Source: Bifidobacterium phasiani (lineage in GTDB: Bacteria; Actinomycetota; Actinomycetes; Actinomycetales; Bifidobacteriaceae). From it: a DNA stretch of 64,000 nt. The DNA lies in contig NZ_JAHBBD010000007.1 in NCBI RefSeq assembly GCF_019331775.1, positions 1 through 64,000 of the forward strand, written 5' to 3'. Position 1 is the first letter of the stretch, and each line of letters starts with the position of its first letter. Positions 10,260-18,906 of this stretch are shown one piece after another. The notes under the pieces were generated by a model. It saw only the letters and a list, made by a program, of their open reading frames with translations. It was not told the DNA's origin and made no database searches. Made by a program: the position numbers and the translations under genes.

Positions 10260-10512
10260 GCCCGAATTGATCGCCCCTCCGATGCTCTATCGACCGTCGC
10301 CTCGACTGCCCGCGGACCGTCCCTCAATTGCCCTATCGTCCATCTCCCTCGATTGCCCTATTGGTCATCCCCAACGCCCTATCGACCATACCCCGATCGT
10401 TCTATCGGCCATCTCCTCCGATGCCTTATCGACCGCTCCTCCGACGTCCCTCGATTGGCCTATTGCCCGTCCCTCGACTGCGCCATCGGCCACCTCATTG
10501 ACGCCCTCGGCC
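10260..10512. repeat. Degenerate tandem repeats of about 23-25 bases
   Basis: At least seven diverged copies of a unit close to TGCCCTATCGACCATC followed by TCCCTCGAT run head to tail with small gaps, for example at 10284, 10329, 10355, 10410, 10432 and 10457. No spacer regularity of a CRISPR array and no open frame of interest are present. The array is downstream of the BY-kinase gene. Confidence 0.55.
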
Positions 10513-10522
10513 CCAAACAACA

Positions 10523-10559
10523 ATGCGGTGCCCGGGCATTGCTCGCCCGGGCACCGCAT
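10523..10559 (-). terminator. Strong hairpin after the BY-kinase gene
   Basis: A perfect 15-bp stem (ATGCGGTGCCCGGGC at 10523-10537 paired with 10545-10559) encloses a 7-base loop, 25 bases past the kinase stop on the minus strand. It is followed by TGTTGTTTGG, so the T tract is only moderate. Confidence 0.65.
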
Positions 10560-10583
10560 CGCATGCCGTCATACGCCGTTCGG

Positions 10584-12050
10584 CTACTGGCGGCGCTTGT
10601 TGTTCTTGCCGCCCTTGCGCTTGGTGTTGCTGCGCTTGGTGCCGTCCTCGTAATAGTAGTAGTAATAGTTGCCGGCGTGGCTCTTCTTCGGGTCCGCGAA
10701 GGTGAAGATGAAGCCGAGCACGGGGACGCTTGCGGTCTTCAGCGTCTCGGCGGTCTCCTGCAGGTCCTTCTTCTCGGTGATGCCCTTGCCGGTGACCAGC
10801 ACGATGCCGTTGGCGAGGCGGCCGAACACGACGCCGTCGTTCGACACGCTCATCGGCGCGGTGTCGACGATCACGTAGTCGTACTGGGTGAGCGCCTGGC
10901 GGATCAGCGCCTCCATCGTGTCGGAGTTGAGCAGGATGCTCGCGTTCGCCGGGCGCTTGCCGGCGGGCAGGATGTGGAAGTTCGGCTTCCAGTAGCTCTG
11001 CACCACGTCCTTCGGGGTCATCTGCCCGGAGAGCACGTGCGCGAGGCCGGCGTGGCCCTCGATGCCCAGGTGGTGCGCGACGGACGGGTGGCGCAGGTCG
11101 GCGTCGATGAGCAGCACCTTCGCGCCGTCCTCGGCCAGCGCGGCGGCCACGTTCACGGAGGTGGTCGTCTTGCCCTCGGACGGGGAGACCGAGCTGATGA
11201 CGATCAGCTGGCCCTCGCCGGCGACGCGGTCGGTCTTCAGGAACGAGATGTTGGTGCGCACGCGGCGGTATTCCTCGGCGATCGGACCGCCCGGCTGGGC
11301 GATGACGACCGGCTGCTGCTCCAGCAGGATCTGGTCGTCCGGGATGCTGCCGATCGCGGAGGATCCGAGGATGCCGCGGACGTCGGAGGTCGTGTCGATG
11401 CGGGTGTTGAGCATCTCGCGGACGATCGCGAAGCCGATGCCCAGGATGATGCCGACGACCAGGCCGGCGGCCAGGTAGAGCGGCACGTTCGGCGAGCTCT
11501 GGCCCTCCGGCAGCGCGGCCTGCTGCACGACGGACAGCGACACCGGCGCCTGGTCCTCGCTCACCGTGTTCATCGAGGTGGAGACCTGCTCGCTCAGGCT
11601 GTCCGCCACGGCGTTGGCGAGCTGCTGGGAGAGCGCGGGGTCCTCGGTTTCGGCGGTGATGTCGACCATGAAGGTGCCGTCCGGGTTGCTCGCGGTGATC
11701 AGCTCGGCGGTCTCGGCGACCGTGGTGTCCAGGCCGAGGTCGTCGATGACCGGCTCCAGCACGGCTTCGGTCTTGACCAGCTGCGGGTAGGTGGCGATCT
11801 GCGTATTGATGTAGGAGCCGATCGAGCTGTACTGCGAGGCGTTGGCGTTGTCGCTGATCGCGCCCTGGCCGGACATGGCCAGCAGCTCGGCCGTCGCCTC
11901 ATACTTCTTCGGCGCCAGGAACGTATAGGCCGCCACGGCGGCGAACACCACCACGCACACGACGATCGCGGAGACGATGTGCTTCCGGATCATCTGCAGC
12001 AGTTCCCCTAAGGTGATCCCCTCTTCTTGTTCCATCTGATTCTGATCCAT
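10584..12050 (-). CDS. Wzz/Wzc-type chain-length regulator with bacterial tyrosine kinase domain
   Basis: This 488-residue polysaccharide co-polymerase sits in the membrane and sets EPS chain length while autophosphorylating on tyrosine. Domains in order: Wzz domain with a first helix (HIVSAIVVCVVVFAAVAAYTF, about residues 24-44) and a second near residues 190-213, then the BY-kinase. The kinase has Walker A SVSPSEGKTTT (about 283-293), Walker A' VLLIDADLRHP and Walker B YDYVIVDTAP, and a tail with six consecutive tyrosines (about 458-463), the autophosphorylation cluster. Membrane and kinase parts are fused as in Proteobacteria, not split as in many Firmicutes. I use ATG 12050; TTG 12053 and ATG 12035 are possible. 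The LMW tyrosine phosphatase at 51487 is the likely partner. Confidence 0.93.
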   Translation of the reverse strand: MDQNQMEQEEGITLGELLQMIRKHIVSAIVVCVVVFAAVAAYTFLAPKKYEATAELLAMSGQGAISDNANASQYSSIGSYINTQIATYPQLVKTEAVLEPVIDDLGLDTTVAETAELITASNPDGTFMVDITAETEDPALSQQLANAVADSLSEQVSTSMNTVSEDQAPVSLSVVQQAALPEGQSSPNVPLYLAAGLVVGIILGIGFAIVREMLNTRIDTTSDVRGILGSSAIGSIPDDQILLEQQPVVIAQPGGPIAEEYRRVRTNISFLKTDRVAGEGQLIVISSVSPSEGKTTTSVNVAAALAEDGAKVLLIDADLRHPSVAHHLGIEGHAGLAHVLSGQMTPKDVVQSYWKPNFHILPAGKRPANASILLNSDTMEALIRQALTQYDYVIVDTAPMSVSNDGVVFGRLANGIVLVTGKGITEKKDLQETAETLKTASVPVLGFIFTFADPKKSHAGNYYYYYYEDGTKRSNTKRKGGKNNKRRQ

Positions 12051-12378
12051 CAAGAATCCAATCTCTCGTCATACGACATGACACAATATGGAAAGCATGC
12101 TAGCAGGGGGGCAGGATGTGGGGATGGGCCCGGCGGCGAGACGGGGTGCCCACCTCTATATATGGTCCGGCTACGGGCGCGGCGACCGGGCCGCCCGGCG
12201 CGGCGCGGCGGTCGGGAGGCCGCACTCCCCCATGCCCTGCCTCGACCCGTCGCGCACATTGTGCATATGGGCGCTTGCGCGCACCCCTTCGCCGACCCCC
12301 TTTCCCTGTCCGTTGTATCGTTGAATCAATGAGCGAATAACCATTCGACATCGATCGACCTGTGCGGAAAGGGCCATC
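12051..12378. promoter_or_regulatory. Divergent promoter region with a palindrome
   Basis: This 328-base gap separates the leftward BY-kinase gene from the rightward 812-aa gene and must hold both promoters. GCACATTGTGC, an 11-base palindrome also found at 9973-10229 and in variant form at 61381-61460, lies at 12254-12264 and could be an operator. GGAAAGGG at 12366-12373 is the ribosome site of the right-hand gene. Confidence 0.5.
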
Positions 12379-14817
12379 ATGCAGTTGCCTAGCGAATCGG
12401 CGGTGACGCTGCGGGACGACTGGGACGTCAACGACCTGGCCTCGTACCTGCGCCGGTCGCAGCGCAGCCGCATCACGGTGGTGGTCTCCGTGCCGCAGCG
12501 GCAGGCCAAACCGCCCGTCGACGCCGACGAGCTCAAGCGACGGCTGGGCGCCAGGGCCGACGTGGTGGTCGTTCCGACCGCGCTGACGTACAAGCTGACC
12601 GACGCCCTGGGCCGTACAGGGTCGGTGTTCGGCGGCGCGGCCCGCATGTACCCGTGCGACGACGGATGGCTGGCGGACCGGTACCGGACCGAGCTGATCC
12701 AGCCGAAGGGCTCGCCGAACTCGATGCTCGGCGCGATCGAGCAGGCCGTGGCCCACGAGCTGCGTCGCATGGACGAGCGCGAACGGCGGCGTCGCAAGGC
12801 GACGACGGCATCGGCGCATACTGTTCCGGCGAGCGTGTCATCCGCCGCCCATACGCAGGCGACCGCACAGTCGTCGACGGCACGCCCCGCTCCCGCCGGG
12901 ACCGGGATCACGGGAGCCGGCGGAGCGGAGGACGCCGGGACGGGAGCCGCCGAAACGATGCCCGCCGAAACCGGGGCCGCAAACACGGGAACCACAGAGG
13001 CCGGAACCGCCGGAACCGGCAAGGGCAAGGGCAAAGGCAGGGCCAAGATCTCCCGAAAGGCGCGGAAGGCCGCCGACAGGATCGGAAAGACCTCCCCCGC
13101 CACCGTCCCCGCGGGCGCCCCCATCCAGCTGGGCCTGCCGCAAAACGGCGCCGGCGTGTTCATCGCGGACACCGCGGCCCGCGCGGCCACGCTGGCCGGG
13201 TACCTGTGCTCCCCGCAGTCGTCGATGCCGGTCGTCATCGCCACCCGCAACGTGGGCATGGCCACGGCGCTGGCGGACACCGAGGAGCTGGCGAAGATGC
13301 TGCGCGGCGCGGCCCACGTGGTCGACGTGATCGGCTCCGACGCGACGTCCGAGCTCAACGCCCGCATGCCCAAGGGCGTGCAGACCTTCGGCAACGCCTG
13401 CCGCGTGATCCCCGCCGGGGCGGACTGGGTCAAGCACGGCGGCGTGAAGCTGTTCTGGGGCTGGACGATGGGCGACCGCGGGCGGATCACCGACGCGGTG
13501 CTGCAGGAGGCCGCGCGGCTGAGCTTCAGCAACTCGTATTCCACCAACATGGCCGCCGGCTCCAAACGCGCCGTGTCGGGCACGGTGATGGGCAGCCCGG
13601 CCGAGGGGCGCGTGCTGGTCAGCCTGGGGCGGGGGCTGTACGCCACGATCCTGACCACGCTGGTGACCAAGGACGTGCCCGGCGACCGGCTGTTCACCAA
13701 GGGCATGGCGGTGACCGGCCTGTTCGACGAGGACTCCCGGCGCCTGGACCTGACCGCGCCGCGGCCGCGTGAGGCGCGCGAGGCGCTGGCCGGATACGCC
13801 AGCGGCATGGTCGTGCCGGCGCGGGTGACGGCGGTGCGCAGGGACTCGTGCACGCTGGAGCTGTTCCCCGGGGCCGTGGTGGAGGTGCCGGCCGAGGACG
13901 CCGGGCTCGGCGCCGACCTGCGCTGGGAGCTGACCGTGGGCGCCGTGGTGCCGGTCGCCGTCATCGAGCGCGACGACGGCGAGGACGCGTGGTCCGACGT
14001 CGATACGAAGGGGAACGTCCGGCTGCACTGGCTGATGTCGCTGCTCGACGCGGACGGCACGGTCAGCCCCGCGCCGAGCTACTTCCCGGGCGGTCCGGCG
14101 TGGATCGCGATACCGGACGCCTCCGAGGCGGCCGTGCGCCAGCCGGAGCAGCGCGAGCTGGCGACCGTCGACGAGCGGCAGCTGGCCGCGCTGATCCCCG
14201 ACAGCGCCGACACCGCGTCGGCCCAGCGCATCCGCGACCTGTACGCCCAGCTCGTGCAGACCCGGCAGGAGCTCGTGGCCGCGGAACGCCAGCGCGACGT
14301 CACCGCGGCGCAGCTCGAGCGGGCCAAGCAGCGCGCGCTGGAGCAGCGGCGCAGCATGCGGCAGCAGTCCAGGCACCGGAGCGCGGCGGGCGTGGACCTG
14401 CAGGGGCGCTTCGCCGACCCGCGCCAGCAGCTCGACTTCGAGGTGTATATGGCGTGGGTGACGCGCATCCCGGCCGCAGAGAAGGCGGACAAGCCGTTCA
14501 AGCGGGACTGGGCGTACGGGCCGGACTTCTTCGCGAGCCTGGAGGCGGTGCAGGGCGTGGACCGCGAGAAGGTGGCGCACGTGATGCTCGAGGTGGTGCT
14601 CGGGCTCGACCGCGAGCTGGCCAGCCGCGGCCTGCACCAGCTGCGCACCGGCGAGGGCGGCGGCGACCCCAAGCGCCGCACGGCCGCCGGCGACACGTAT
14701 TGGCGCGTGTACCTGCAGACCAACACGCCGAGCGCGCGGCGGCTGCACTATGTGCGCAGGGCCGACGGGTCGGTGGTGTTCACGCGGGTGGGGCTGCATG
14801 ATGATTTCAGGGGGTGA
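12379..14817 (+). CDS. 812-residue protein of unknown function with an internally repeated domain
   Basis: I do not recognise a named family. Residues about 30-130 (VVVSVPQ, ADVVVVPT, VFGGAARMYP) and about 225-360 (VVIATRN, HVVDVIGSD, TFGNACRVIPAG) look like two copies of one alpha/beta domain. They are joined by an Ala/Thr/Gly-rich linker and a Lys-rich patch (about 140-235). Residues about 405-460 and 470-540 (GMVVPARVTAV, VGAVVPVAVIERD) look like S1/OB-type beta barrels. A charged coiled coil spans about 610-665 (QLVQTRQELVAAERQRD). The last 140 residues are globular and end in RRLHYVRRADGSVVFTRVG. No signal peptide or membrane segment is visible. It is divergent from the BY-kinase gene and its role is not inferable from context. 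Confidence 0.8.
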   Translation: MQLPSESAVTLRDDWDVNDLASYLRRSQRSRITVVVSVPQRQAKPPVDADELKRRLGARADVVVVPTALTYKLTDALGRTGSVFGGAARMYPCDDGWLADRYRTELIQPKGSPNSMLGAIEQAVAHELRRMDERERRRRKATTASAHTVPASVSSAAHTQATAQSSTARPAPAGTGITGAGGAEDAGTGAAETMPAETGAANTGTTEAGTAGTGKGKGKGRAKISRKARKAADRIGKTSPATVPAGAPIQLGLPQNGAGVFIADTAARAATLAGYLCSPQSSMPVVIATRNVGMATALADTEELAKMLRGAAHVVDVIGSDATSELNARMPKGVQTFGNACRVIPAGADWVKHGGVKLFWGWTMGDRGRITDAVLQEAARLSFSNSYSTNMAAGSKRAVSGTVMGSPAEGRVLVSLGRGLYATILTTLVTKDVPGDRLFTKGMAVTGLFDEDSRRLDLTAPRPREAREALAGYASGMVVPARVTAVRRDSCTLELFPGAVVEVPAEDAGLGADLRWELTVGAVVPVAVIERDDGEDAWSDVDTKGNVRLHWLMSLLDADGTVSPAPSYFPGGPAWIAIPDASEAAVRQPEQRELATVDERQLAALIPDSADTASAQRIRDLYAQLVQTRQELVAAERQRDVTAAQLERAKQRALEQRRSMRQQSRHRSAAGVDLQGRFADPRQQLDFEVYMAWVTRIPAAEKADKPFKRDWAYGPDFFASLEAVQGVDREKVAHVMLEVVLGLDRELASRGLHQLRTGEGGGDPKRRTAAGDTYWRVYLQTNTPSARRLHYVRRADGSVVFTRVGLHDDFRG

Positions 14818-15031
14818 GGGTGTCTGGCGTCAATTATTCGAGCGCGAGCAGCGCTCAACATGCATGTGCGCCTCGAGGTTTGCCCCGAAGCGCACATTGC
14901 GGTGCCCCACGTCGGCTGACCGATCTCGTTGCGTGGCATCGCCGATACACGAAGCGGGAATAAGCGCGGAAGCGTAACGAGCGTTGCCATCGCTCATACA
15001 GCCGTCGCACAGCCAGGAGAATCGGTCTATC

Positions 15032-15211
15032 TCACCTCAACGGACCGCGATACTGCCACCGATGTCCGTTTTCCTGCGTGGACGGAAGCCTGTCACCGGG
15101 ATCAATGTGCACGCTGCGTGCATCACGAACCGCGCCTCCACGCGGACCGACTTCCACATATACTCCGCTACGACGATTGTCTTCGCCGGGCTTATAAATA
15201 TCGCCGTTCAT
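15032..15211 (-). CDS. YjzC-like small protein, 59 residues
   Basis: A small frame starts at ATG 15211 with GGAAGGAG placed 7 bases upstream, a strong ribosome site. It encodes 59 residues beginning MNGDIYKPGEDNRRSGVYVE, with a central RGGAVRDARSVHIDPGD segment and an aromatic end WQYRGPLR. This is the pattern of the YjzC family: a K/R-P-G start, a G-x-Y-x-E strand, an x-V-x-x-x-x-G-D turn and a terminal W-x-Y. The role of these proteins is unknown. It is convergent with the 812-aa gene and divergent from the IetAS-type pair, with the terminator at 15331 between. Confidence 0.7.
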   Translation of the reverse strand: MNGDIYKPGEDNRRSGVYVEVGPRGGAVRDARSVHIDPGDRLPSTQENGHRWQYRGPLR

Positions 15212-15330
15212 CAGCGACTCCTTCCTGTTAAGGAGCCCCTTCCAGCATCAGACGGCCTTCTGGCCGCTTCTGCGGTAGACTTGCGATGTCGTTCCCATGA
15301 ATGACTCGCGAGTCTCGGAGCTCGCGCCGG

Positions 15331-15363
15331 ACTCCGGCCTGTTGCCGCAGGTCGGAGTTTTTT
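15331..15363 (+). terminator. Rho-independent terminator upstream of the ATPase/protease pair
   Basis: An 11-bp stem with one G-T pair (ACTCCGGCCTG at 15331-15341 with CAGGTCGGAGT at 15348-15358) and a 6-base loop is followed by a run of T through 15363. No gene on this strand ends nearby, so it either ends a long 812-aa gene transcript or a small RNA, or acts as an attenuator in the leader of the gene at 15511. Confidence 0.75.
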
Positions 15364-15510
15364 ATTTTGCCCTCTTTCGGGTCCAGACACAGAATCTATC
15401 ACAAGAAACGATATGAGACAAGTTTTACTGAAATTGAGACACAGTTGTCGCAACATAGGTGTAGCGTTGAACCAACGCGAAACACGACAACGCCAGGAGG
15501 CATCGCGGCC

Positions 15511-16572
15511 ATGAAGAAACGGGATGTAATAAACCTCATCCGCTACCACACCGAAAACAATGATGCGGCTTTCCGTAACGAGGCATACAACATTGCCAAA
15601 GACTTCGATCGCTCCGGAGACGAACAACTCGCGGCCTACGTCATTGCCCTGCTGTCGGACGCCAATACATTCGTGCCGCAATCCATGGGCTCATCGCCCC
15701 AATCCGATTTCCTCGTCAAACGCCCCGTCGTGAAGTCGGCACTGCCGTTACCGGAAGTCATTACGAACGACATCCAGGGCGTTCTGAATGCAGTCGGGCG
15801 CAACGTCGGCATTCACCGATTCCTGTTCCACGGCCCGGCCGGCACCGGGAAAACCGAATCGGTCAAGCAAATTGCGGCTATATTGCAACGAGAACTCTAC
15901 GTTGTCGATTTCAGTTCGGTCGTCGACAGTCGTCTCGGGCAAACCGCAAAGAACATCGCAAAACTGTTCGACGAAATCAACAGCTTTACGCAACCGGATC
16001 GCGTGGTGGTGCTGTTCGACGAAATCGACGCCCTTGCATTGGACCGCGTCGATTCCCATGACGTTCGGGAAATGGGCAGGGCCACATCCGCGATGTTGCG
16101 TCAACTGGATGATCTGTCGGAACAGATCATCCTGTTTGCTACAACCAACCTGTTCGCCAAATTCGACAAAGCGTTTGTTCGACGATTCGATGCGATTATC
16201 GATTTCGGCAGATATACGTACGACGACCTTGCCGACGTGGCGGAAAGCATCATGAACGACTACGCGGGGCAATTCTCATTCATCGGTAAAAACATACGTT
16301 TGTTCAGAAAAATCCTGAACATCGCGGAACGGTTACCCTACCCCGGCGAGATGAAAAACCTCATCCGCTCGTCCATCGCGTTCAGCAAGCCGAACGACGA
16401 GTACGACTATCTGCGACGGCTCTACATTGCGCTGGTCCCCGATGGGGCATCGGCCGTCCAGAACATCCACACGCTTTATGGACAGGGCTTTACGCTACGC
16501 GAGGTGGAAATCCTTACCGGCGTGTCACGCAGCACCATCGCTCGGGAAGTAAAGGCAGGCAACAATGAATAA
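15511..16572 (+). CDS. AAA ATPase of an IetAS-type ATPase/protease pair
   Basis: This 353-residue AAA ATPase pairs with the subtilisin-like protease that follows. Such pairs were first named IetA/IetS for plasmid incompatibility in Agrobacterium, and similar ATPase-serine protease pairs block phage. Visible parts are an N-terminal helical region, Walker A FHGPAGTGKTES (about residues 106-117), Walker B VVLFDEIDAL (about 166-175), sensor FATTNL, and RRFDAIIDF for the arginine finger. The C-terminus ends in a helix-turn-helix-like YGQGFTLREVEILTGVSRST. Start ATG 15511 follows CCAGGAGG. It overlaps the protease gene by 8 bases, so the two are probably translated together. Base composition is lower in GC than the flanking backbone, a sign of transfer. 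The symbol is left empty because the match is by type only. Confidence 0.85.
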   Translation: MKKRDVINLIRYHTENNDAAFRNEAYNIAKDFDRSGDEQLAAYVIALLSDANTFVPQSMGSSPQSDFLVKRPVVKSALPLPEVITNDIQGVLNAVGRNVGIHRFLFHGPAGTGKTESVKQIAAILQRELYVVDFSSVVDSRLGQTAKNIAKLFDEINSFTQPDRVVVLFDEIDALALDRVDSHDVREMGRATSAMLRQLDDLSEQIILFATTNLFAKFDKAFVRRFDAIIDFGRYTYDDLADVAESIMNDYAGQFSFIGKNIRLFRKILNIAERLPYPGEMKNLIRSSIAFSKPNDEYDYLRRLYIALVPDGASAVQNIHTLYGQGFTLREVEILTGVSRSTIAREVKAGNNE

Positions 16573-18844
16573 CACGCTACGACTCAAGGGCAAGTTCCAG
16601 ACCGCAAAAGCCCAACGCCCCGGCGCGCCCACGTTACCAGCGCACGCGCGCGTCACTACCGACGACGTGGAGGCCAAAATCTCGCAACTTCAACAAGTAC
16701 GGGATTTCTGGAACAAGCAAAACATGCCGGTCAACCCATTGGTCGAAGTGCATTACATCACCGTAGTAGCAAAGAGCAACCGCATTAAGCGTTTGCTGTC
16801 GGAACACGGACGCATGCCAAACGATTCCATCGTCGGCGCCGATTTCGAGACGATCGACGGACGTCAGCGTCATGTCATCACCCACTATGTGACCATGTCA
16901 GCCATTGAATCTGCCATCGCCGACCTCAACGCGTGCAAAACAATATTGGAACGCCATGGAGGTGCCATCAACTCCGAAGAATTGTCTGCATTGACGGGAA
17001 AAGGGCTCGACAAGGCCGACGCTCGTGCCGGGCTCAGCAAAACGTCCTTTGCTCAGATTCTTCGTGACGTGCACTATGTCGCACGATTCGACGTCAAGAC
17101 CCATGTTAAAGACGAAACAGAACGCTCTCTGGTCACCATATATGACACCGGACGCAATAGCACGGAAACTGTGGCGTTGCTGAATTCCCTAGGGGTGGAC
17201 GTGATTTCCGCAAGCCTGCTTGACTCCACCACAATCAATATGACCCCGGACCAGTACCGTAAACTCTCCCAGTCCGCTCCCTATCTGATTGCCATGTCGC
17301 TGAGCGATATCTCACAGTTGGCCCTCGAAAGCGATTTCCCCACAGACGAATACACCCCGACCATCCCTGCCCCAGGCAGCGAACCGATCATCGGCGTCAT
17401 AGACACACGGTTCGACAAGCGCAACGCCTACTTCACCGACTGGGTCGACTATCACGACGAAATCGATCCAGAGCTGGGTGATGAGCCTGAAGATTATGTG
17501 CACGGCACGGAGGTCACGTCGATTATCGTCGATGGCCCCACACTGAATCCTTCACTTGATGACGGTTGCGGACGGTTCCGCGTCCGTCATTTCGCTGTCG
17601 CCCGCAACGGCCGGAACAGCTCCTTCGCCATCATCAAATCAATACGGGATATCGTCACCACGCACCGCGACATCACGGTTTGGAACTTGAGCCTTGGTTC
17701 AGCGTTAGAAACCTCGGAGAATACCATTTCTCCTGAAGCCGCGATACTGGACAAACTGCAGAACGACTACGGTGTCATTTTCATCGTCGCAGGCACCAAC
17801 AAAACAGCAACGGATAATCCGAACAAACCCAAACGAATCGGAGCTCCGGCGGACTCCATCAACTCGCTGGTCGTCAACGCCACTTCGATATTGAACGAAC
17901 CCGCACGCTACACAAGGGAAGGTCCGGCACTGCGTTTCTTCCGTAAACCGGATATCTCCTGCTTCGGAGGCGATACCAACGGGCGCATGGCGGTATATGG
18001 CCCGAACGGAATCGCGCTTAGTGATGGGACATCGTTCGCCGCTCCATGGATCGCACGGAAAATGGCATACTTGATTCACATCATGAATCTTTCCAGGGAA
18101 ACCGCCAAGGCTTTGCTTATTGACGCAGCGTCAGGATGGACGGCGGCAACCGCGAACGATACCAAACTTGGCTATGGCATCGTGCCGACACGTATCGAGG
18201 ACATACTGACCACGCCGTCCAACGAGATACGTTTCATTCTCGAAGGCACCATCAACGCCTTCGAAACATCCAACTACCGCATTCCGGTTCCGTTCACGAA
18301 CGGAAAATACCCGTATATGGTGCGAGCGACGCTCTGTTATTTCCCGCAATGTGACAAGAACCAAGGCGTTGATTACACCAGCACGGAACTGGATTTCCAC
18401 TTCGGCCGTATGAAGAAGGGCGGCATCAATTCTCTGGACAACAACGTACAAGGTGATCCAGCAGCCTATACCTACGAAGAAGATGGCCGTCGTCTCTATC
18501 GCAAATGGGACAACATCAAGCATGTCAGCGACGTCGAAAAAAGTCGTTTCCGCCCCCGTATCGTTCAGAGCATACCGTATTGGGGATTCAAAATCCGCAA
18601 AGTCGAACGATTCGACCCGAGGATTGACGAAAACGGCGTCGCGGAGCCAAACGCGGGCGACGGATTGCACTTTGGCATCGTAGTGACCCTGCGAGGCATG
18701 GACGGTCGCAATCGTTTCGATGAATTCAAGCGAAACTGCCAACTGCAGGAAGAGCCTTGGATCGTTGAGGAAATCGATATGAACACCAATGTCGAGTTGT
18801 ATCGCGAAGCGGATGTCAACATTGATTTCGAAGATGATGAGTAA
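16565..18844 (+). CDS. Subtilisin-like (S8) serine protease of the IetAS-type pair
   Basis: This 759-residue protein has the S8 catalytic triad in order: Asp in GVIDTRFD (about D280), His in HGTEVTS (about H313) and Ser in DGTSFAAP (about S490). The oxyanion Asn region is near FIVAGTNK. There is no signal peptide, so it should act inside the cell. The 250 residues before the triad carry a region that may sense or bind a partner, and the last 200 residues form a beta-rich domain. In the IetAS-type model the ATPase controls the protease, and an infection-linked trigger would release it. That is known only for relatives. The ATG overlaps the ATPase stop. A proteasome-like gene follows 62 bases later. 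Confidence 0.88.
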   Translation: MNNTLRLKGKFQTAKAQRPGAPTLPAHARVTTDDVEAKISQLQQVRDFWNKQNMPVNPLVEVHYITVVAKSNRIKRLLSEHGRMPNDSIVGADFETIDGRQRHVITHYVTMSAIESAIADLNACKTILERHGGAINSEELSALTGKGLDKADARAGLSKTSFAQILRDVHYVARFDVKTHVKDETERSLVTIYDTGRNSTETVALLNSLGVDVISASLLDSTTINMTPDQYRKLSQSAPYLIAMSLSDISQLALESDFPTDEYTPTIPAPGSEPIIGVIDTRFDKRNAYFTDWVDYHDEIDPELGDEPEDYVHGTEVTSIIVDGPTLNPSLDDGCGRFRVRHFAVARNGRNSSFAIIKSIRDIVTTHRDITVWNLSLGSALETSENTISPEAAILDKLQNDYGVIFIVAGTNKTATDNPNKPKRIGAPADSINSLVVNATSILNEPARYTREGPALRFFRKPDISCFGGDTNGRMAVYGPNGIALSDGTSFAAPWIARKMAYLIHIMNLSRETAKALLIDAASGWTAATANDTKLGYGIVPTRIEDILTTPSNEIRFILEGTINAFETSNYRIPVPFTNGKYPYMVRATLCYFPQCDKNQGVDYTSTELDFHFGRMKKGGINSLDNNVQGDPAAYTYEEDGRRLYRKWDNIKHVSDVEKSRFRPRIVQSIPYWGFKIRKVERFDPRIDENGVAEPNAGDGLHFGIVVTLRGMDGRNRFDEFKRNCQLQEEPWIVEEIDMNTNVELYREADVNIDFEDDE

Positions 18845-18906
18845 TACACAATACGCTCAACGCTAATCTTCTTCGCGAAAGTTCCCATCAAAGTTAAGGA
18901 AATCAA

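Noticed and set aside
10260-10512. Possible CRISPR array
   Set aside because: Repeats are degenerate, vary in spacing, have no unique spacers of even length and no cas genes are nearby.
9978-12011. 677-residue plus-strand frame
   Set aside because: It runs through the palindrome and tandem arrays and then antisense to the BY-kinase; no ribosome site or domain was seen.
14748-14990. 80-residue minus-strand frame after the 812-aa gene
   Set aside because: It overlaps the end of that gene, has no ribosome site and its sequence is not protein-like.
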